Source: Panagrolaimus kolymaensis
Taxonomy: Eukaryota > Nematoda > Chromadorea > Rhabditida > Panagrolaimidae
Length of the DNA stretch: 64,000 nt
Reading direction: 5' to 3'
Assembly: GCA_028622995.1 (NCBI GenBank)
Contig: JAJQJQ010000022.1
Span: forward strand, 2,914,001-2,978,000
Positions within the stretch are counted from its first letter, which is position 1. Every line of letters begins with the position of its first letter. The notes below the pieces were generated by a model. The model had not been told where the DNA came from, ran no database searches, and worked only from the letters and a program-made list of their open reading frames with translations. Position numbers and translations under genes: made by a program. Positions 24,910 through 37,779 of this stretch are shown here, one piece after another.

Positions 24910-26269
24910 TCACTTTTTTTCTTCATCATCCTCATCATCATCTTCAAATTTATCATCATCTTTTTTACTTTCGTTGAAATCTGCAAAATTAAATCGTTGA
25001 TAACAATAAAATGAAAAAAGATTTGTGATTCCATCGTCAAAAAAAATGTTGATTAGAGATTGAAAAATTATCTGGAGTGTAAAAAATTTGAAACAATAAA
25101 ATTTGCAAGATTAAGAAAATTTGGAAGCTATTTTGTTAGAAATTGTTTCAATATTTTAAAAATTTTGTTGCATTTTTAGTCAATCTCGGATGCTTCTCAA
25201 AACTACTCTTATTCAAAACAACAAGTTTTAAAAAAATATAAACTTACAATAATCTTCCCACTCCTTTTCTGACCATCGGTCAACTTTTGAAGTTTGTGTC
25301 CCGTATATTGGCTAAAAACATTTAATTTAAGATTTCATAATAAAAAAATTAGGTATTAATTATTTACAGGCAAAGGCGGCAGTTTCCAAGGAAGTGTCAA
25401 TGGTGTCAAGACACGGGGTTTAGGTATCACAAATCGAGGAACAGCTTGTGCCTTTCTCAAACAGGCAATGAAAGCTTTAAAGCTGCAATTGTGATAATTG
25501 TTTTTTACGAATATAAATTGAATTTTAAAAACCCTAACTTAATTAATCCTTCAGCTGTTCGCAAAACGCTTTTAATTTGAGTTAAACAAGGTTTAAGAAT
25601 TTCATAAACACCATAAGTTTGAAGAATATTTAAAAATTCTTCGATGGTTATCGTAGTTTTATTAGTTGAAAATTCAAGTCGATCAATTTGTAGGAGAACT
25701 TGCTGTTTTTGAAGTAAAAGTTCCAAATCGATTATGAGTCTATCTCGAGCTCGTGAAGCTGATTTAGCCTAAAAATTTTATTAGTTTACAGAAGAGTTCG
25801 AGAAGCTAAAAGAATTTATTAAAAGTTCAAATTCCAAAGTTTAAAAAAGCGTGTAAACCAAATTAAAACAATTTTGTATGGTTTCAAAGTACAAAAACTA
25901 ACTTTCTTTCACTCTATTTTCTCATTAAAAAACGAAACATTCAATACAAAACTATAAAATTTCTCAAACTCAAAAATAGAAAGAAATTTCTAACCTTGCT
26001 TTCTTCAATTAATTCCAATAAAGATGGTTGGGAATTAGCTTTCGCTATGGCCGCTTGTTGCTTATCTAGAAGTTCCTTTAATGATTTCGCTTCATCACTT
26101 TTTGAAGCTGGCAACGTTTTGGAAAATAATGAATGTTCACGCGATTCTATAAAGAAAAAGAAACATGAAAAAATACATAATGGAAATTTGACTCACCAGT
26201 AATTCTATTTTGAGGTCGAGGAATTGAGTAATATAACTTTCCCGATGAAAAACTTTTATCATTGTTCAT
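24910..26269 (-). CDS. helical protein with acidic C-terminus, unknown function
   Basis: Exons 26269-26197, 26146-25995, 25768-25539, 25482-25368, 25311-25248 and 24980-24910 join in frame to 234 residues. The N-terminal part has KELLDKQQAAIAKANSQP; the central exon is a long amphipathic helix (DLELLLQKQQVLLQIDRLEF) followed by IEEFLNILQTYGVYEILKP. Then comes a Pro-rich strand (LPWKLPPLPPIYG) and a Ser/Lys/Asp/Glu tail ending DDDEDDEEKK. There is no signal peptide or membrane segment. The even exon phases and conserved-looking hydrophobic pattern say it is real. I do not recognise it; it could be a subunit of an intracellular complex. It lies 800 bp upstream of the tetraspan gene on the same strand, too far for a usual nematode operon. 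Confidence 0.78.
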
Positions 26270-28625
26270 TGGAGCATTTTAAAAAAAATTTATAAAAGTT
26301 TAAAAAACTAGGAGGCTTTTTTAATTAGAAAAGCCACCAACAGTCTTTTTTTTAAATGACCAAACGAAAAGTAGCACTTCCGCTATCTATCTCAAAAAAT
26401 TAAAATAGCTAGTTATGTGACTCGTAAATAAAAATATCCGTGAGTTGTTTGGAGGTGCCAATAAAAAATAGAGGAAGGAAGCCCCGTATGCCACGAGGGA
26501 GAAAAAAAATAATAAGTAAGTAAGCGCGCAAGTCGGTGTTGTTTGTGGCTGGCGTAACTAACACCACCACCACTTTTTTTTTCCACAGTCGTCGTCACCA
26601 AAAACAAAAGTGTGTTTTTTCCTTTCGTTATTTTCTTCTTATATTAAACAGAAATAAGTAAAGTAAATTTTGTTATTTTCCTTTCTTTATTCTTTCATTT
26701 CATTTTAGGTTAAATAATTCACCTGCAATCAATTTTTTTCCTTTTTAATTTTATAATAATTTTCTTTCTCTTTTTTGAGAGGAGCAAAAGAAACTGTTCT
26801 TTTTGTTGTACTTTTTTTGTTAATGGCACATAAATAAGCAAGCTTGGAAACAGAAGTAACCAAAGATCATTTTACTTTTACATTTATTAAACGCACGTAA
26901 TATATATATATATAAAATTATGGAATCAAAAAGTCTGACCGGATCTTTCTTGTCCCCTTATTTATTTATTTTCGTGTTTAGCGCTTTTTTTAGTTTTTCT
27001 TTGCAAAATGTTTTGTCTGCCTCGAAGTAATGATTTTTTACAGACAAAAATACAGAGAAAAAAAAAGCCGACGCTAAAAAGCAACACGTCGATAATATAC
27101 AAAATTATGCAATAAAAGTTTTGAAATCACAAAAAAATGTAAAACAATCAGACAATAAAAAATTTGAAACATGATGGGAGACAACAAAGGAGGAAAGAAA
27201 GCCACACTACTGTATGCTCGATAAAGTTTAATAGTAAAAAACATAAAAATGTGATTATTAATCAATTATTATGAAAATATTTCTACGACCATTTCTAAGA
27301 AAATACTTTCATACATTTTTTCTTTAAAGTTCTAAAAAGTTTATTGATGGAGATGTTTATCCGGAAGTTCTAATGACTCAAGAAAAAAATTTCCTCAACT
27401 CATGAAAACGAATGTTTTTCTTTGTTTTTTGCTTTCTCTTGTTTTTATGGTTTTTACATAACATTTAAAAATAGCTGCAAGATGAAAACAAATCAGCTGA
27501 TTTTAAGGTTATTTATCGTGGACTTTTCCCTCTTAAATATAAGGCGAATTTTCATTATTTTTTCGTTGACTCAGCTGAAACTAATATATTTGCTTTACAA
27601 AGTTTAGCGACTCCAATCGTTTAATTGATGTTTTATAATTTATTAATAATTACACGTTTTACAACTTTCATTTTTTTAATTCCATTTTTCTCTGCTAATT
27701 TAAGCATCAGCCTTTATGCTCATTTTTATTGCAAAATTTCATGCGTTTTTAAACCATAAAAACTTGACTCTTAGTTTTTTTCTATTAACTTTTTTTGAAC
27801 ATTTTAAACTCGAGGACAACAGTTTGTTTGTTTGCATTTTTACGTCTTTTTTCCCTTTTACCAATGACACAACAAAGACCAAAGTGCAGCAATGGTATAT
27901 TGATAAATATCTATCCCTCTCTCTTTTAATTTTTTGGTTAGTCCCTCTCTTTGTGTCTCTCTTTAAAACCGTTGCAGTCATTTTTTGTCTTTCATCCCTT
28001 TTCAAGGTCTTCAACAACTTTCGAGTACAAAAAAAAGAAAGAAGTGAAGTTACAAACAAACAAAAAACGAACGTGAAATAAAAATAGCTGCGGGTTGTTG
28101 CTGGTGAAATTTTTTTAGACCATCAAATGGAGGAAGAAAAAAATTCTGCTGCGTTCTTTTTTTCTTCCATTTTAAGCGATATTTCCAAATATTTTTTAAG
28201 TCATGTCTCGTCGTCAATGAGCGGCGAGAAACAAAAAAAAAACCTTTTGCATTTATTTAAGGGCGAAGGCGGTCGTGACACCGCTCAACCAACCAACAAA
28301 AAAAAAACTCTGAAGTTGAAAAAGAGATGTGAATAAAAAACGTCTGTCTCTCTTCTCATACTTTTAAATATATTGAAAAGCCTCTCATTTTCATTTCTTT
28401 CGAAAAGTGTTATAAAATTCAGCTGCTATGATTTTGTTGTATCTAAGTGGCGTTGAGTTTATTTTGAGATTTTGCTTTTGTACTGTATTCACATACATCA
28501 TCGAGAAGTAATAAAATCATTGTAGTATTTATTAAATTAATCAAATGGATAATTTTTGAAAAACGTATGTGTCAATTTTAAATATTCATTCATATAGAAA
28601 TCGGACTTCACGTGAGTAAACCCGG
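26270..28625. other. intergenic
   Basis: No gene supported. A (TA)7 run sits at 26901-26914. A 69-codon frame at 28127 follows a TTTTTTTAG but has biased low-complexity composition and no partner exon. Confidence 0.5.
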
Positions 28626-28719
28626 TACACGCATGTTAAACTGTCCGTAATTTACCGTGCAATGACTCTTGGCCAAGAGTCATTGCACGGTAAATTACGG
28701 ACAGTTTAACATGCGTGTA
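28626..28719. repeat. perfect 94-bp palindrome
   Basis: Two 47-base arms with no spacer; the centre is CTTGG|CCAAG at 28672/28673. The ends read TACACGCATG and CATGCGTGTA. If the outermost TA pairs are a target duplication, the inner 90 bp would be a fully palindromic miniature element of Tc1/mariner type. That is inference, since TA is self-complementary and would be shared in any case. Confidence 0.95.
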
Positions 28720-30664
28720 GTTTAGAATCAAAAAATAAAAGCGTAATTTACGAGCCTATGAAATTAAAAATTTAATAATAAATTTGTTTTTGACAAAAAT
28801 ATATAATGATATAATTTATCTAGAAAAAATAATTTCCGCATAAAAGTTCAAGACAAAAATTTAGGAGATAAATTTAAATAAATTTAAAATTTTTATAACA
28901 TTAATTTATGAAAGTTTTCCGTCTTTTTTGATTATTCATTCGACGCTATTAATATAGAAAAAAAGAGGCCATTTTTTATAAATTGGAAACTTAATTTTAC
29001 AGTACTTTTTTTCATGACATTTATCTTAATACCCGTTTTTGTTCTTAAAAAACTGTTGCAATATTTTAACATTTATTTAATACGATTATTATTCTGTAAA
29101 GTGTTTGTGTTATTTCAACATTTTAAAATGTAACTTTCTTTTGGAAAAAATCATCTTTGTTTGAAAGTTTATTGTCTCTCGCAAATTCTGAAATTTTTTT
29201 TAAATATTTTAACTTTTTTAAGAATCCATTAAAAGTAGTCTGCTTTTTTAATTCATATCATCTTTGGTTTTTGAATTAAAATCTTCTTAAATAAATTCTA
29301 TTCTTAATTTTATTTTAACTCGGCTTTGCAACTTTTTTTCTAGTAAAACAAAAATTAACACTATCTATGAAAAAGCCAAAACGAACATCAGCTTTGTAAA
29401 ATCCTTCTTTTCTAAAATAAAAATGACGCTTAATTCTCTCTATTTGCTCTCGAAAAAAAAAAGTGATTAGTAAAGGTGATGACGTAAAACAGAGTCAACA
29501 AATACCAACAATAAAAACACGTCTGATGGAAAAAAAAATAACTGCGATATATTGAAAAAAAATTTCAATCAATCTTCTCTTTTTTTAAAGCTTTTTCTTT
29601 CTTTTTTATTTTAGAAAAGAAAATGAAAAAAAAGATCGATGTTGAATAGGCGTGCGTGTACGAGAGCCCAGACAACAACACATTGTTCCTCTTCATTATT
29701 GTGTCTCGTCTAGTTTTTTTTCTCAATTTTCTCTATCGGCTGGTTGCTGTTGCAGCAGTGGGGTAGTTGATGTCGGTTGCTCCTCGTAAAACCATTACCA
29801 GACATTTTTTATAAGGAAAACAATGAATTTTTCTAAACCTCTTTCGTTTGATGTTGTTGTTTGTCATTGACAACAGTTTTTGCCCTTCATTTTATTATTT
29901 TTTAGGCATTTTTGAAAGAAAATTTGGCTTAAATTTTTTCTAGAATTTTTAATTTTTCTTTAAAAGGTAGCTTTTTTTTCCTCGCCATTCCTTTAATTTT
30001 TTTGAGAACTAACAATGACATTCAATTTGATTTTTACGAAAAAGTTTTCTGTATCGGATTGATCCTTGCCCTTCACTTTCTTTTTTTTTTTGTTACTATT
30101 CTTTCTGCGTATTAGAATACATATTTGCCTTTTTTGATTTGAAAGATGACGTGTTTTTTCTTTTTAATAAAAAAAATATATTCTTTTAGACAGATTTTTT
30201 CCTTCTTCTAATTCTTCTTGAATCAGCTGATGGTTGTTGACTCAGACATGAATTGATCACCTCTGCGTGAAACTTTTTTATATCGCTGAGGTATTTCTTC
30301 GTGTCTAGAGTTAACTTCCCATCACATAGAGAAGGAGAAATGGAAGAATACTGTAATTTTATTATTCGGAAAAATTCCATCAAGTGATTTGAGGAAAAAA
30401 GGTAGGGATTTATTTTTCCCTAATTTATCAGCTGTGAATCGACACATGTGATGCAAAAGCTTTATCAACTACAGTACTTTTCTATTTTTAGAAACTTCAA
30501 ATTTTCGATCTATGTATCATAAAACATTATTTTTATTTTTCATTTTGTATTAAATCATTAAAAAAAACTAAAAAAGCTGGTGAAACAATTGTAAAAAAAA
30601 TGCAAAAACCGAGTATCAATTCACTTTACCGGCAATCTTAAAAATTAAAAACTAAAAATTGCAA
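28720..30664. other. intergenic
   Basis: No supported exon. Low-complexity T-rich sequence. Confidence 0.5.
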
Positions 30665-32452
30665 TTATTCATTTTTCCTGAGTTTCATAACCGAATCATA
30701 AATTGCATTTTTTAAAGGCATATAAGTTCTTGCAGAATTTCCAAAACCATTTTTAAGCCCATTACTTAGATAACCCACGGATAATTGATTATCAACATCA
30801 TATCGAACATTTTGTCCACCCAAACCTGCATGGCCGATCAACATAAAGGTTTCCTAAAAAATATTTTAAAATAATTGAAATGAAGAACTCATCTTACATT
30901 TCCTCTGGTTTCAGCATCATATGTTAAACCATGTCCTCGAGGAACTGTAATACCCGTCACAATATCGTATTCGCATTTAAATGGAATCGATAATCTTTTA
31001 ACCATTTCAGGGCTCACTATTTTTCCTTTCATCAGCAAATCAAAAAGTTTGGCCATAGCTCTCGCTGTTCCAATTCCCAAAGCTGCTGGTTGTTCGAGAA
31101 TGTAAAGATCGGGATTATTCAAAGTCATTTTCTGAAAAAGAAAAAATAATTTATCTTTCTAATGGTAAACGTTTAATCATTAAAACTATAAGCTAGTGTT
31201 TCAGAAATCAAAAATATTTTTAATTATTCTTAATTGCTTTCTTTTAAAAAAAATTTAAAGCTTACAAAAATAGATTGCAACCATGTTGGATTTGTTCCCA
31301 TTTTATATAGAAATCCTTTATTGATCATATCATTTATCACATGCACAAAATTTATTGAGCGAGGATTTGTCAAGAATTCATCAAATCGATGCCATAGGGT
31401 TGTTCGGCTTAATCTTGCTACACGATGGGCAAGTTCAAGAGGTAAACCAATGTAAAAATCAATATCTGAAAAATTCAATATTGAAATTATATCGACTTTA
31501 GCTCTGTGATTATTATTACCATATGGAATTGCAATTTCTTCACGGAAATATGTACCAATTGAACGTTTTTTAGGATCGGCTCTTCTAATAATCTAAAATT
31601 AACCAATCAAATGGATTAAAATTAACATATAATAAAATATGTACTTGATCCAAAATCCATCCATATGCAACTGCGTGGTATCCGGTCTTTTCGCCGGGTG
31701 TCCAATGCGGTGTTTGATTTTCAATTATTTCTGCTATTCTTTTATGATTTAATGCATCTTCATAAGTTATGGGTTCATCAAGATGTGCTAAACCTGCCTG
31801 AAACCGTTATCTGTAAAAAGACTCATAACTAAAAATTAAATTTACAGTATGTGCCATAATCATTTCCACTGTAATTGTATCTTTGCCATGCTTTCCAAAT
31901 TCGGGCCAAAAATCAACAAGCTTTTGCTCGAATTTTAAATGTCCTCGATCCGCTAAAAGAGCAATGCATACTGCTCCCATCGCCTATAAATTATCTAACT
32001 TTTAAAAATAAAAAAAATAAATTATATTTACTTTTGTTGAAGAAAATGCAATACTCAATGTGTCTTCCTTCCATTTTCTCTCAGATGCGAGATCAGCATA
32101 ACCACCCCAAAGATCAATTACGGGTTTACCTTTATAATATACCGCTAAAGCAGCGCCATCTCTTTCCCAATTTTTAGCAAAATTTTCTCTAAAAATATGA
32201 CATAAATTTTGTGAAGTCCCGCAAAATTGAGCAAAAAAAATACCTGAAAACTTCTTTAACATTTTCAAATTCGGGTGTAACAAATCCATTAATAAATACT
32301 AAATTATCTGGAATACGTTTCTTTCGAACATATTGAATTGCAGCGGCAATTAAAGCAAAAATAATAGTTAATTTAATCAAAAATCGGGTGAGTTTCATTT
32401 CAATTTCAGTGATATCTTCAATAAACCCGTCGTCACTAAAATCGTGGATCAT
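30665..32452 (-). CDS. serine beta-lactamase-like hydrolase (LACT family), membrane-anchored
   Basis: Eight exons, 32452-32244, 32188-32032, 31983-31846, 31797-31645, 31592-31520, 31465-31266, 31131-30898 and 30853-30665, join in frame to 450 residues. The fold is that of class C beta-lactamases and related serine esterases, common as eukaryotic LACT proteins. Motif 1, SxxK, is SSTK at 119-122 (nucleophile Ser119); motif 2 Tyr is in GYHAVAYGW near residue 208; motif 3 is GHAGLGGQ near 395-402. The N-terminal hydrophobic stretch FLIKLTIIFALIAAAIQYV is a likely signal anchor. The acyl-Ser mechanism is family knowledge; the natural substrate is unknown, and nothing suggests antibiotic resistance. 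Length is normal for the family. Confidence 0.9.
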
Positions 32453-34790
32453 TTTTTTTCTTTGGTTGGGGAAATTTTTGAGTCAGAAAATAAAGAAAAG
32501 TACGAGAATGAGGAAGAATGTAAAAGCAACAAAAAAGAAAGATTCTTTCAAACAAACAAAAAGTTTGTAAAGCGACAGCGATATTTGCTTGTTTCTTCTT
32601 CTTTTTTTCTTGTCTCTTTTGCTGCTTGTTTGAGCTCAATCATTCTTTCCTTATTTACTACACGTGTAAGAAATAATAAACAAAAAAAGGTTGAAATGTT
32701 TTAATAAAAAATTGAAGAAATACAAAGTTGCGCAACAACAAAAAAACACAGAGACTGCGAGGTTTGAAATAAATAAAAAAACATAAACATCAGCTGGCTG
32801 GCTGGATGACTAACCGAATGGGTGGCTGGGAGAGGAAGGAATGAATGAAGAAAGAGAAATCCTTTCAAAATATAAATATTATTGATTGAAAAGAAATTTT
32901 TAAAAAAAAGCAGACGAGGACAAAAAAATTATGACATGATACTTTTCCATGAAAAAACCTTGAAAAAAAAAGTGGAATGTTTTTTCATACTTTTTTAATC
33001 GGGTCTTATTTAAAGGTTTTTATAGAAGAATTTCTTTCAAAATGAAATGATAAACTTTTGAAACCACAATTTATGTACTTTAGACTTTTTGCTGTTTGGT
33101 TTTTTGAAAAAGAGTGTAGCCGAATTTTTAATAGTAAAATAAAGAAACATATTAACAAATTTTATTTTGCTGTTGCAAACTTTCATTTATTTTACTTTTC
33201 ACCGTTACTTTAGAATTCAACATAACCAAAAAGTATGTTTATAAAAAAAATTTATTACAAAGAAATTAAGTTAAACTAAAATCATAAATAAAAAAGCAAA
33301 CTTTCACGAGATTTTTTTCAGAAAGTTGTCATAGTTTTTTGACTGCTTTCTGCTTCATTTTTCCTAAAATTCAAATTACAGCTCAATTTAAAGAATTTAG
33401 ATTATTATACTGCAAAATTTGATTCATATTTGATAATTGCTCGATATTAAATACGATGGATTGTTTTTGCTATCTTTTTTTCTCTTATAAGCGTTTCTAA
33501 ATGGCTTACAATTCATTTAATCTTTTAACGATTTTATAAATGGTGATAATCGTTGTTATTTCCTTGCTGAGCAAAATTTAAGACATGTCAAACATTTTAT
33601 TTTTCAAAACCGGAATGGTTTAAAAAGAGTTGTAATCAGTTTGTAAAATCTTGAGGCCATAAATTTTTTTATTTTCCTTTATAACTCATTTTAAAACATT
33701 TTTTAATGCATAGTCTTTCCTTTGTCTCGTGCATTTTTTCCTTCTATCAATGACTCCAAAAGTTTGGGTATAAAATGGAAAACTTTCTAAAATTTTGATT
33801 TTTGAGTTTTCATAAGTTTTATAAAAATATTTAAAAGTAATTATTTTGCAGAATTATTATAAAATTCAAAATATATATAACTGCAAAGATTGATTTTTGT
33901 ATTCATAACATATTCGTACAGTAGGCTAAAGAAAATGAATGTTATCTTCATCTCTCTATTTTAGGCCGCCCAAACCGCGCCCGCGCTCGCTCTTCGCCAA
34001 TGAAAAAAAAATGTTTGCAATAATTTTTTTCTTTTCAATGTTTTCAAAGCTTTGATAAACTTCAAAAATAATTTATTTTAATTTTTACACTTTGTTTACG
34101 CTATTTTCTTCAAACCATTCGCTTGGGTTTTTTAACATTACAATTATTAGCCTTTGCTAACTTTGCAAAATTTGCGTGCTTTGGGCTTCAACTCATTTAG
34201 ATTTATTTCGAACTGTTCTTTGAGCTCTCATTCGTCTCTATCGTTCATTCCATCCCATCTTTGTTTAATTGTTAAAAAAAATTTGCATTTTATTTTCACA
34301 TTTTCTTGCAACAAAATGGAACCTAAAAATTTTCGATGGTATATTTCTTTTGCTTTTATTTACAAGAATAACTTTCATAAATTATAACATACATTTTTTT
34401 ATAAAGCTAATGATGATAAAAGCATTTCCACCATTTTTGAACATACTTTGAATCTTTGAGCCGATAGATCACAATCACACGCTTTTCATAGCTCTATGCG
34501 AATGCAACCACACCGACACAGCCTTCCAAGACTTTTTTTTTATCAAAATTATTGGACAACTCTTATGCTGTGATTCCCTTTTTTTCTTTTCTTATAGTGT
34601 TTGTCCGACTTTTGCTCTTTCTCATGTTTGCCATGTGCTTTAAGTAAAGAAAAGAGGTTAAAAATGTGCTTCTATTTGAAATAAATACTTAGTTTAAACA
34701 ATGAGACTCTTACGTTTTTTCATGCTTCATTTTCTTCTTTTTCTTTGTTTTTGCTTTCAGTTAACTTTAATAAAGATATTTTTTTAGGCA
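32453..34790. other. divergent intergenic region
   Basis: Lies between the minus-strand hydrolase and plus-strand ALDH, so it should carry both promoters. No exon is supported. A TTTTTTAG acceptor ends at 34787, three bases before the ALDH start, and is probably the trans-splice site. Confidence 0.5.
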
Positions 34791-36728
34791 ATGCTCAGCA
34801 AAGTTCTTCTACAATCTCTTCCAAAAGCAGCAGTAATTGCAAGTACTCGATCTTATGCAATAGCGTCACCTGTTCCGGTAAAAGAACCTCAATATACGAA
34901 AGTAAGTTATTATTTTTTTAAAGAAAATATTTGAACACAACTTAAAATGATGCAAACTTTCATACATCTTTATACTTTCTTGCTTGTTTTAGCTCTTTAT
35001 CAACAACGAATGGCATAATTCTGTATCTGGAAAAACCTTCGCAACAATCAATCCTGCAACTGGTGAAACTATTGCTCAAATTCAAGAAGGAGATAAAGCT
35101 GATGTGGATAAAGCTGTAGATGCTGCTCATGAAGCTTTCAAACTTGGTTCACCTTGGAGACGTGCGGATGCTAGTCAACGTGGTCGACTTCTTAATCGTC
35201 TTGCCGATTTAATGGAACGTGATCATGCTTTACTTGCTAGTTTAGAAACTCTTGATAATGGAAAACCCTATGGTATGTAACGTTAAAGTCTCTTTTGAAG
35301 TTATTCACGCATATTTTTTAGCTGTTGCATATGCTGCTGATGTTCCTTTGAGTATCGCATGTTTACGTTATTATGCAGGCTGGGCTGATAAAAATCAAGG
35401 TCGAACTATACCTATCAATGGTGATTATTTCTGGTTCGTTTCTATCATTTCATCAACAAAAAAAAAAGAAAATTATTTCAGTTATACTCGTAAAGAAGCT
35501 GTAGGTGTTGTTGGACAAATTATTCCTGTTAGTTTTGTTATAACTTTACTTTCAAATAAATTTTAAGCTTTGTTTTTCAGTGGAACTTTCCTCTTCTTAT
35601 GCAAGCATGGAAGTTTGGTCCAGCATTAGCAATGGGTAACACGGTTGTTATGAAAGTTGCAGAACAAACTCCTCTCTCCGCTCTTCACGTCGCTGCTTTA
35701 ACCAAAGAAGCTGGTTTTCCAGGTATGTGATCTTCCTAACTTTTTAAAAGATTTTATCTCATTGTTTTTTAGATGGCGTTGTCAATGTTATTGCTGGGTA
35801 TGGACTTACTGCTGGCAGAGCTGTTGCTTCTCATCCTAAAATTGGCAAGGTTGCTTTTACGGGCAGCACAGAAGTTGGTCGTCATGTCATGGTGGAAGCA
35901 GCTCATTCAAACCTTAAAACTGTTACTCTTGAACTTGGTGGAAAAAGTCCTAACATCATCTTCCAAGATGCTGATGGTAAGCTTTTGATGTTTCATTGAT
36001 TAGTTTTCATTATTTATTTTTAGTTGAATCTGCTGTGGATCAAGCGACGTTCGGTATTTTCTTCAATCAAGGTCAATGCTGTTGTGCTGGTTCACGTACT
36101 TTCGTTCATGCCAAAATTTATGATGAATTTGTTGAGCGTGCCAAACACGTTGCTGAAAATCGAAAACTTGGTAATCCTTTCGAACTTTCAACCGATCAAG
36201 GACCACAAATTGATGAAAAACAAATGGACAAAATTCTTGAATACTGTGATCTTGGAAAACATGAAGGTGCTCAGCTTGTTACTGGTGGTAAACGCTATGG
36301 AAATAAAGGCTACTATGTTCAACCTACTGTATTTGCGAATGTTCAAGATGACATGAAAATTGCTCAAGAAGAAATCTTTGGTCCTGTTATGTCTATTATT
36401 AAATTCGATACTGAAAAGGATCTCATTGAAAAAGCAAATAATACTATTTATGGTCTTGCTGCAGCTGTGGTTACCAAAGATATTGATCGTGCTCTTCATG
36501 TTGCAAATAATATTCGTGCTGGTACTGTTTGGGTCAATTGTTATAATGTTTTCGACGCTGGTGCTCCATTTGGTGGTTATAAAATGTCTGGAATTGGAAG
36601 AGAATTGGGTGAAGCAGGTTTATCAGCTTAGTAAGTTTTTGTTTCTTCAAATACTTGGAATAACTTTGATATTTTTTAGCTGCGAAGAAAAGACCGTCAC
36701 CATCAAGATTCCTCAAAAAAATAGTTAG
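34791..36728 (+). CDS. alh-1: mitochondrial aldehyde dehydrogenase (ALDH2 type)
   Basis: Exons 34791-34901, 34993-35272, 35322-35433, 35482-35527, 35581-35722, 35773-35976, 36024-36630 and 36680-36728 join in frame to 516 residues, the normal ALDH2 length. The enzyme oxidises aldehydes to acids with NAD+. The N-terminus ([20 protein letters not shown]) is a typical mitochondrial targeting peptide. NAD-binding GSTEVGR, general-base Glu in [10 protein letters not shown] (about residue 284) and the active-site Cys in [11 protein letters not shown] (317-319, middle Cys catalytic by homology) are all present, as is EEIFGPV. A spliced-leader acceptor sits three bases before the ATG. AATAAA at 36824-36829. 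Closest worm relative by recall is alh-1; the symbol is by family similarity. Confidence 0.95.
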
Positions 36729-36970
36729 ATTAGTAATTAATTTTGTATATTTTTCTTTGTAATGATTATTTATAACATTTATTTTCTTTTGTAATGATTT
36801 TGTATGACTTTAATATTTACGGGAATAAATAATTGAATGAAAAAATAAATTGAATTTCTTTGTAATGACAAGAACGTTATGGTGAAATGGTTTTTGGACT
36901 AAAAACATGTCATTTCAATAGATGCAATAAAAACCGGACCTCCGAACAAGCGTGGTTTTAAGGTTTAAAA

Positions 36971-37386
36971 ATGCTTCTAAAATCTTTTCCGTTTGTTTTT
37001 ATAATCATTACAATTGTTTTCGTTGTTGCTGAAATAAAAAAGATATTCCATTTCCATTTCCATATGGATATTATATTAATGCTTATCAATCCAATGGAAT
37101 CCTAATCGCTTTTACACATACGATCAAATGATGGAAAGTTATGTATATCATGATAGCAAAGCTTCAGAACCTTTTTCTCATGCCCGTGTTTATTATTTCA
37201 TTCTTTTGTGGTTGTTATCCATTTCTCAACGATTTTTTATTATTCATAAATCGCATATCTTTATCAAAGCGAAAATTTGTAATAGCATTTTAAGTTAGCT
37301 TAGGTTTTTGCATCATAGTTCCAAAGAAAAATGAACCTCCACCGACCCAAGTTGGCGGTGTTCCACCTCCACAACCTCATGGCTAA
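36971..37386 (+). pseudogene. frameshifted remnant of a small secreted or membrane protein gene
   Basis: The ATG at 36971 opens a clear signal peptide (LLKSFPFVFIIITIVFVVA), but that frame stops at 37107-37109. A sensible continuation appears in a second frame from 37042 (DIPFPFPYGYYINAYQSN), then in a third from about 37092 (QWNPNRFYTYDQMMESYVYH). A TCATAG acceptor before 37319 leads to PKKNEPPPTQVGGVPPPQPH and a stop at 37386. The Tyr/Asn-rich ectodomain and Pro-rich tail resemble the intact gene at 39174. Two frame changes suggest a decayed paralogue or base-call errors; an unusual intron cannot be excluded. Confidence 0.4.
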
Positions 37387-37421
37387 CCTAAAATCTTCCT
37401 TTTTAATTTGGAGTGTCGTGT

Positions 37422-37461
37422 CTGTTTGTTTGTTTGTTTGTTTGTTTGTTTGTTTGTTTGT
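37422..37461. repeat. (TTTG)n microsatellite
   Basis: About ten uninterrupted TTTG units, just before the diverged tandem repeat region. Confidence 0.95.
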
Positions 37462-37732
37462 ATGTCGGTTCTGCTTTTCTTTTGTTTTGTCCCGATAGTC
37501 TAGATCAGTTTTTTACGCTGATTCCGAATATGTTGGTCTCACGTTTCGGAGAGTCAAATATTAATATGTTTTGACCAGTTTAAATTTGCGTTTTTTGAAA
37601 TTTTTCTCGACACGAAAGTTTCCCTTTGTGTTTTTTTGAACGGGGAAATGCTTGCATTTTTTTGTAACCATTTTTTTTTGTGAATCAAATTTTTGCTTTT
37701 TCTTATTTTGGATCTTTTTTGAAGATTGATGT

Positions 37733-37749
37733 GTAGCCCGAAGGGCTAC
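37733..37749. repeat. GAA-loop hairpin, 7-bp stem
   Basis: GTAGCCC-GAA-GGGCTAC. First of four short inverted repeats with the same GAA loop (others at 38091-38101, 38456-38468 and 38770-38784). Confidence 0.7.
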
Positions 37750-37779
37750 CTTAGCTTGCATGTGATTTGTTGTTTTTTG

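Noticed and set aside
28127..28336. 69-codon frame behind a TTTTTTTAG
   Set aside because: Looked like a trans-spliced start, but low-complexity Lys/Ser/Phe content and no second exon.
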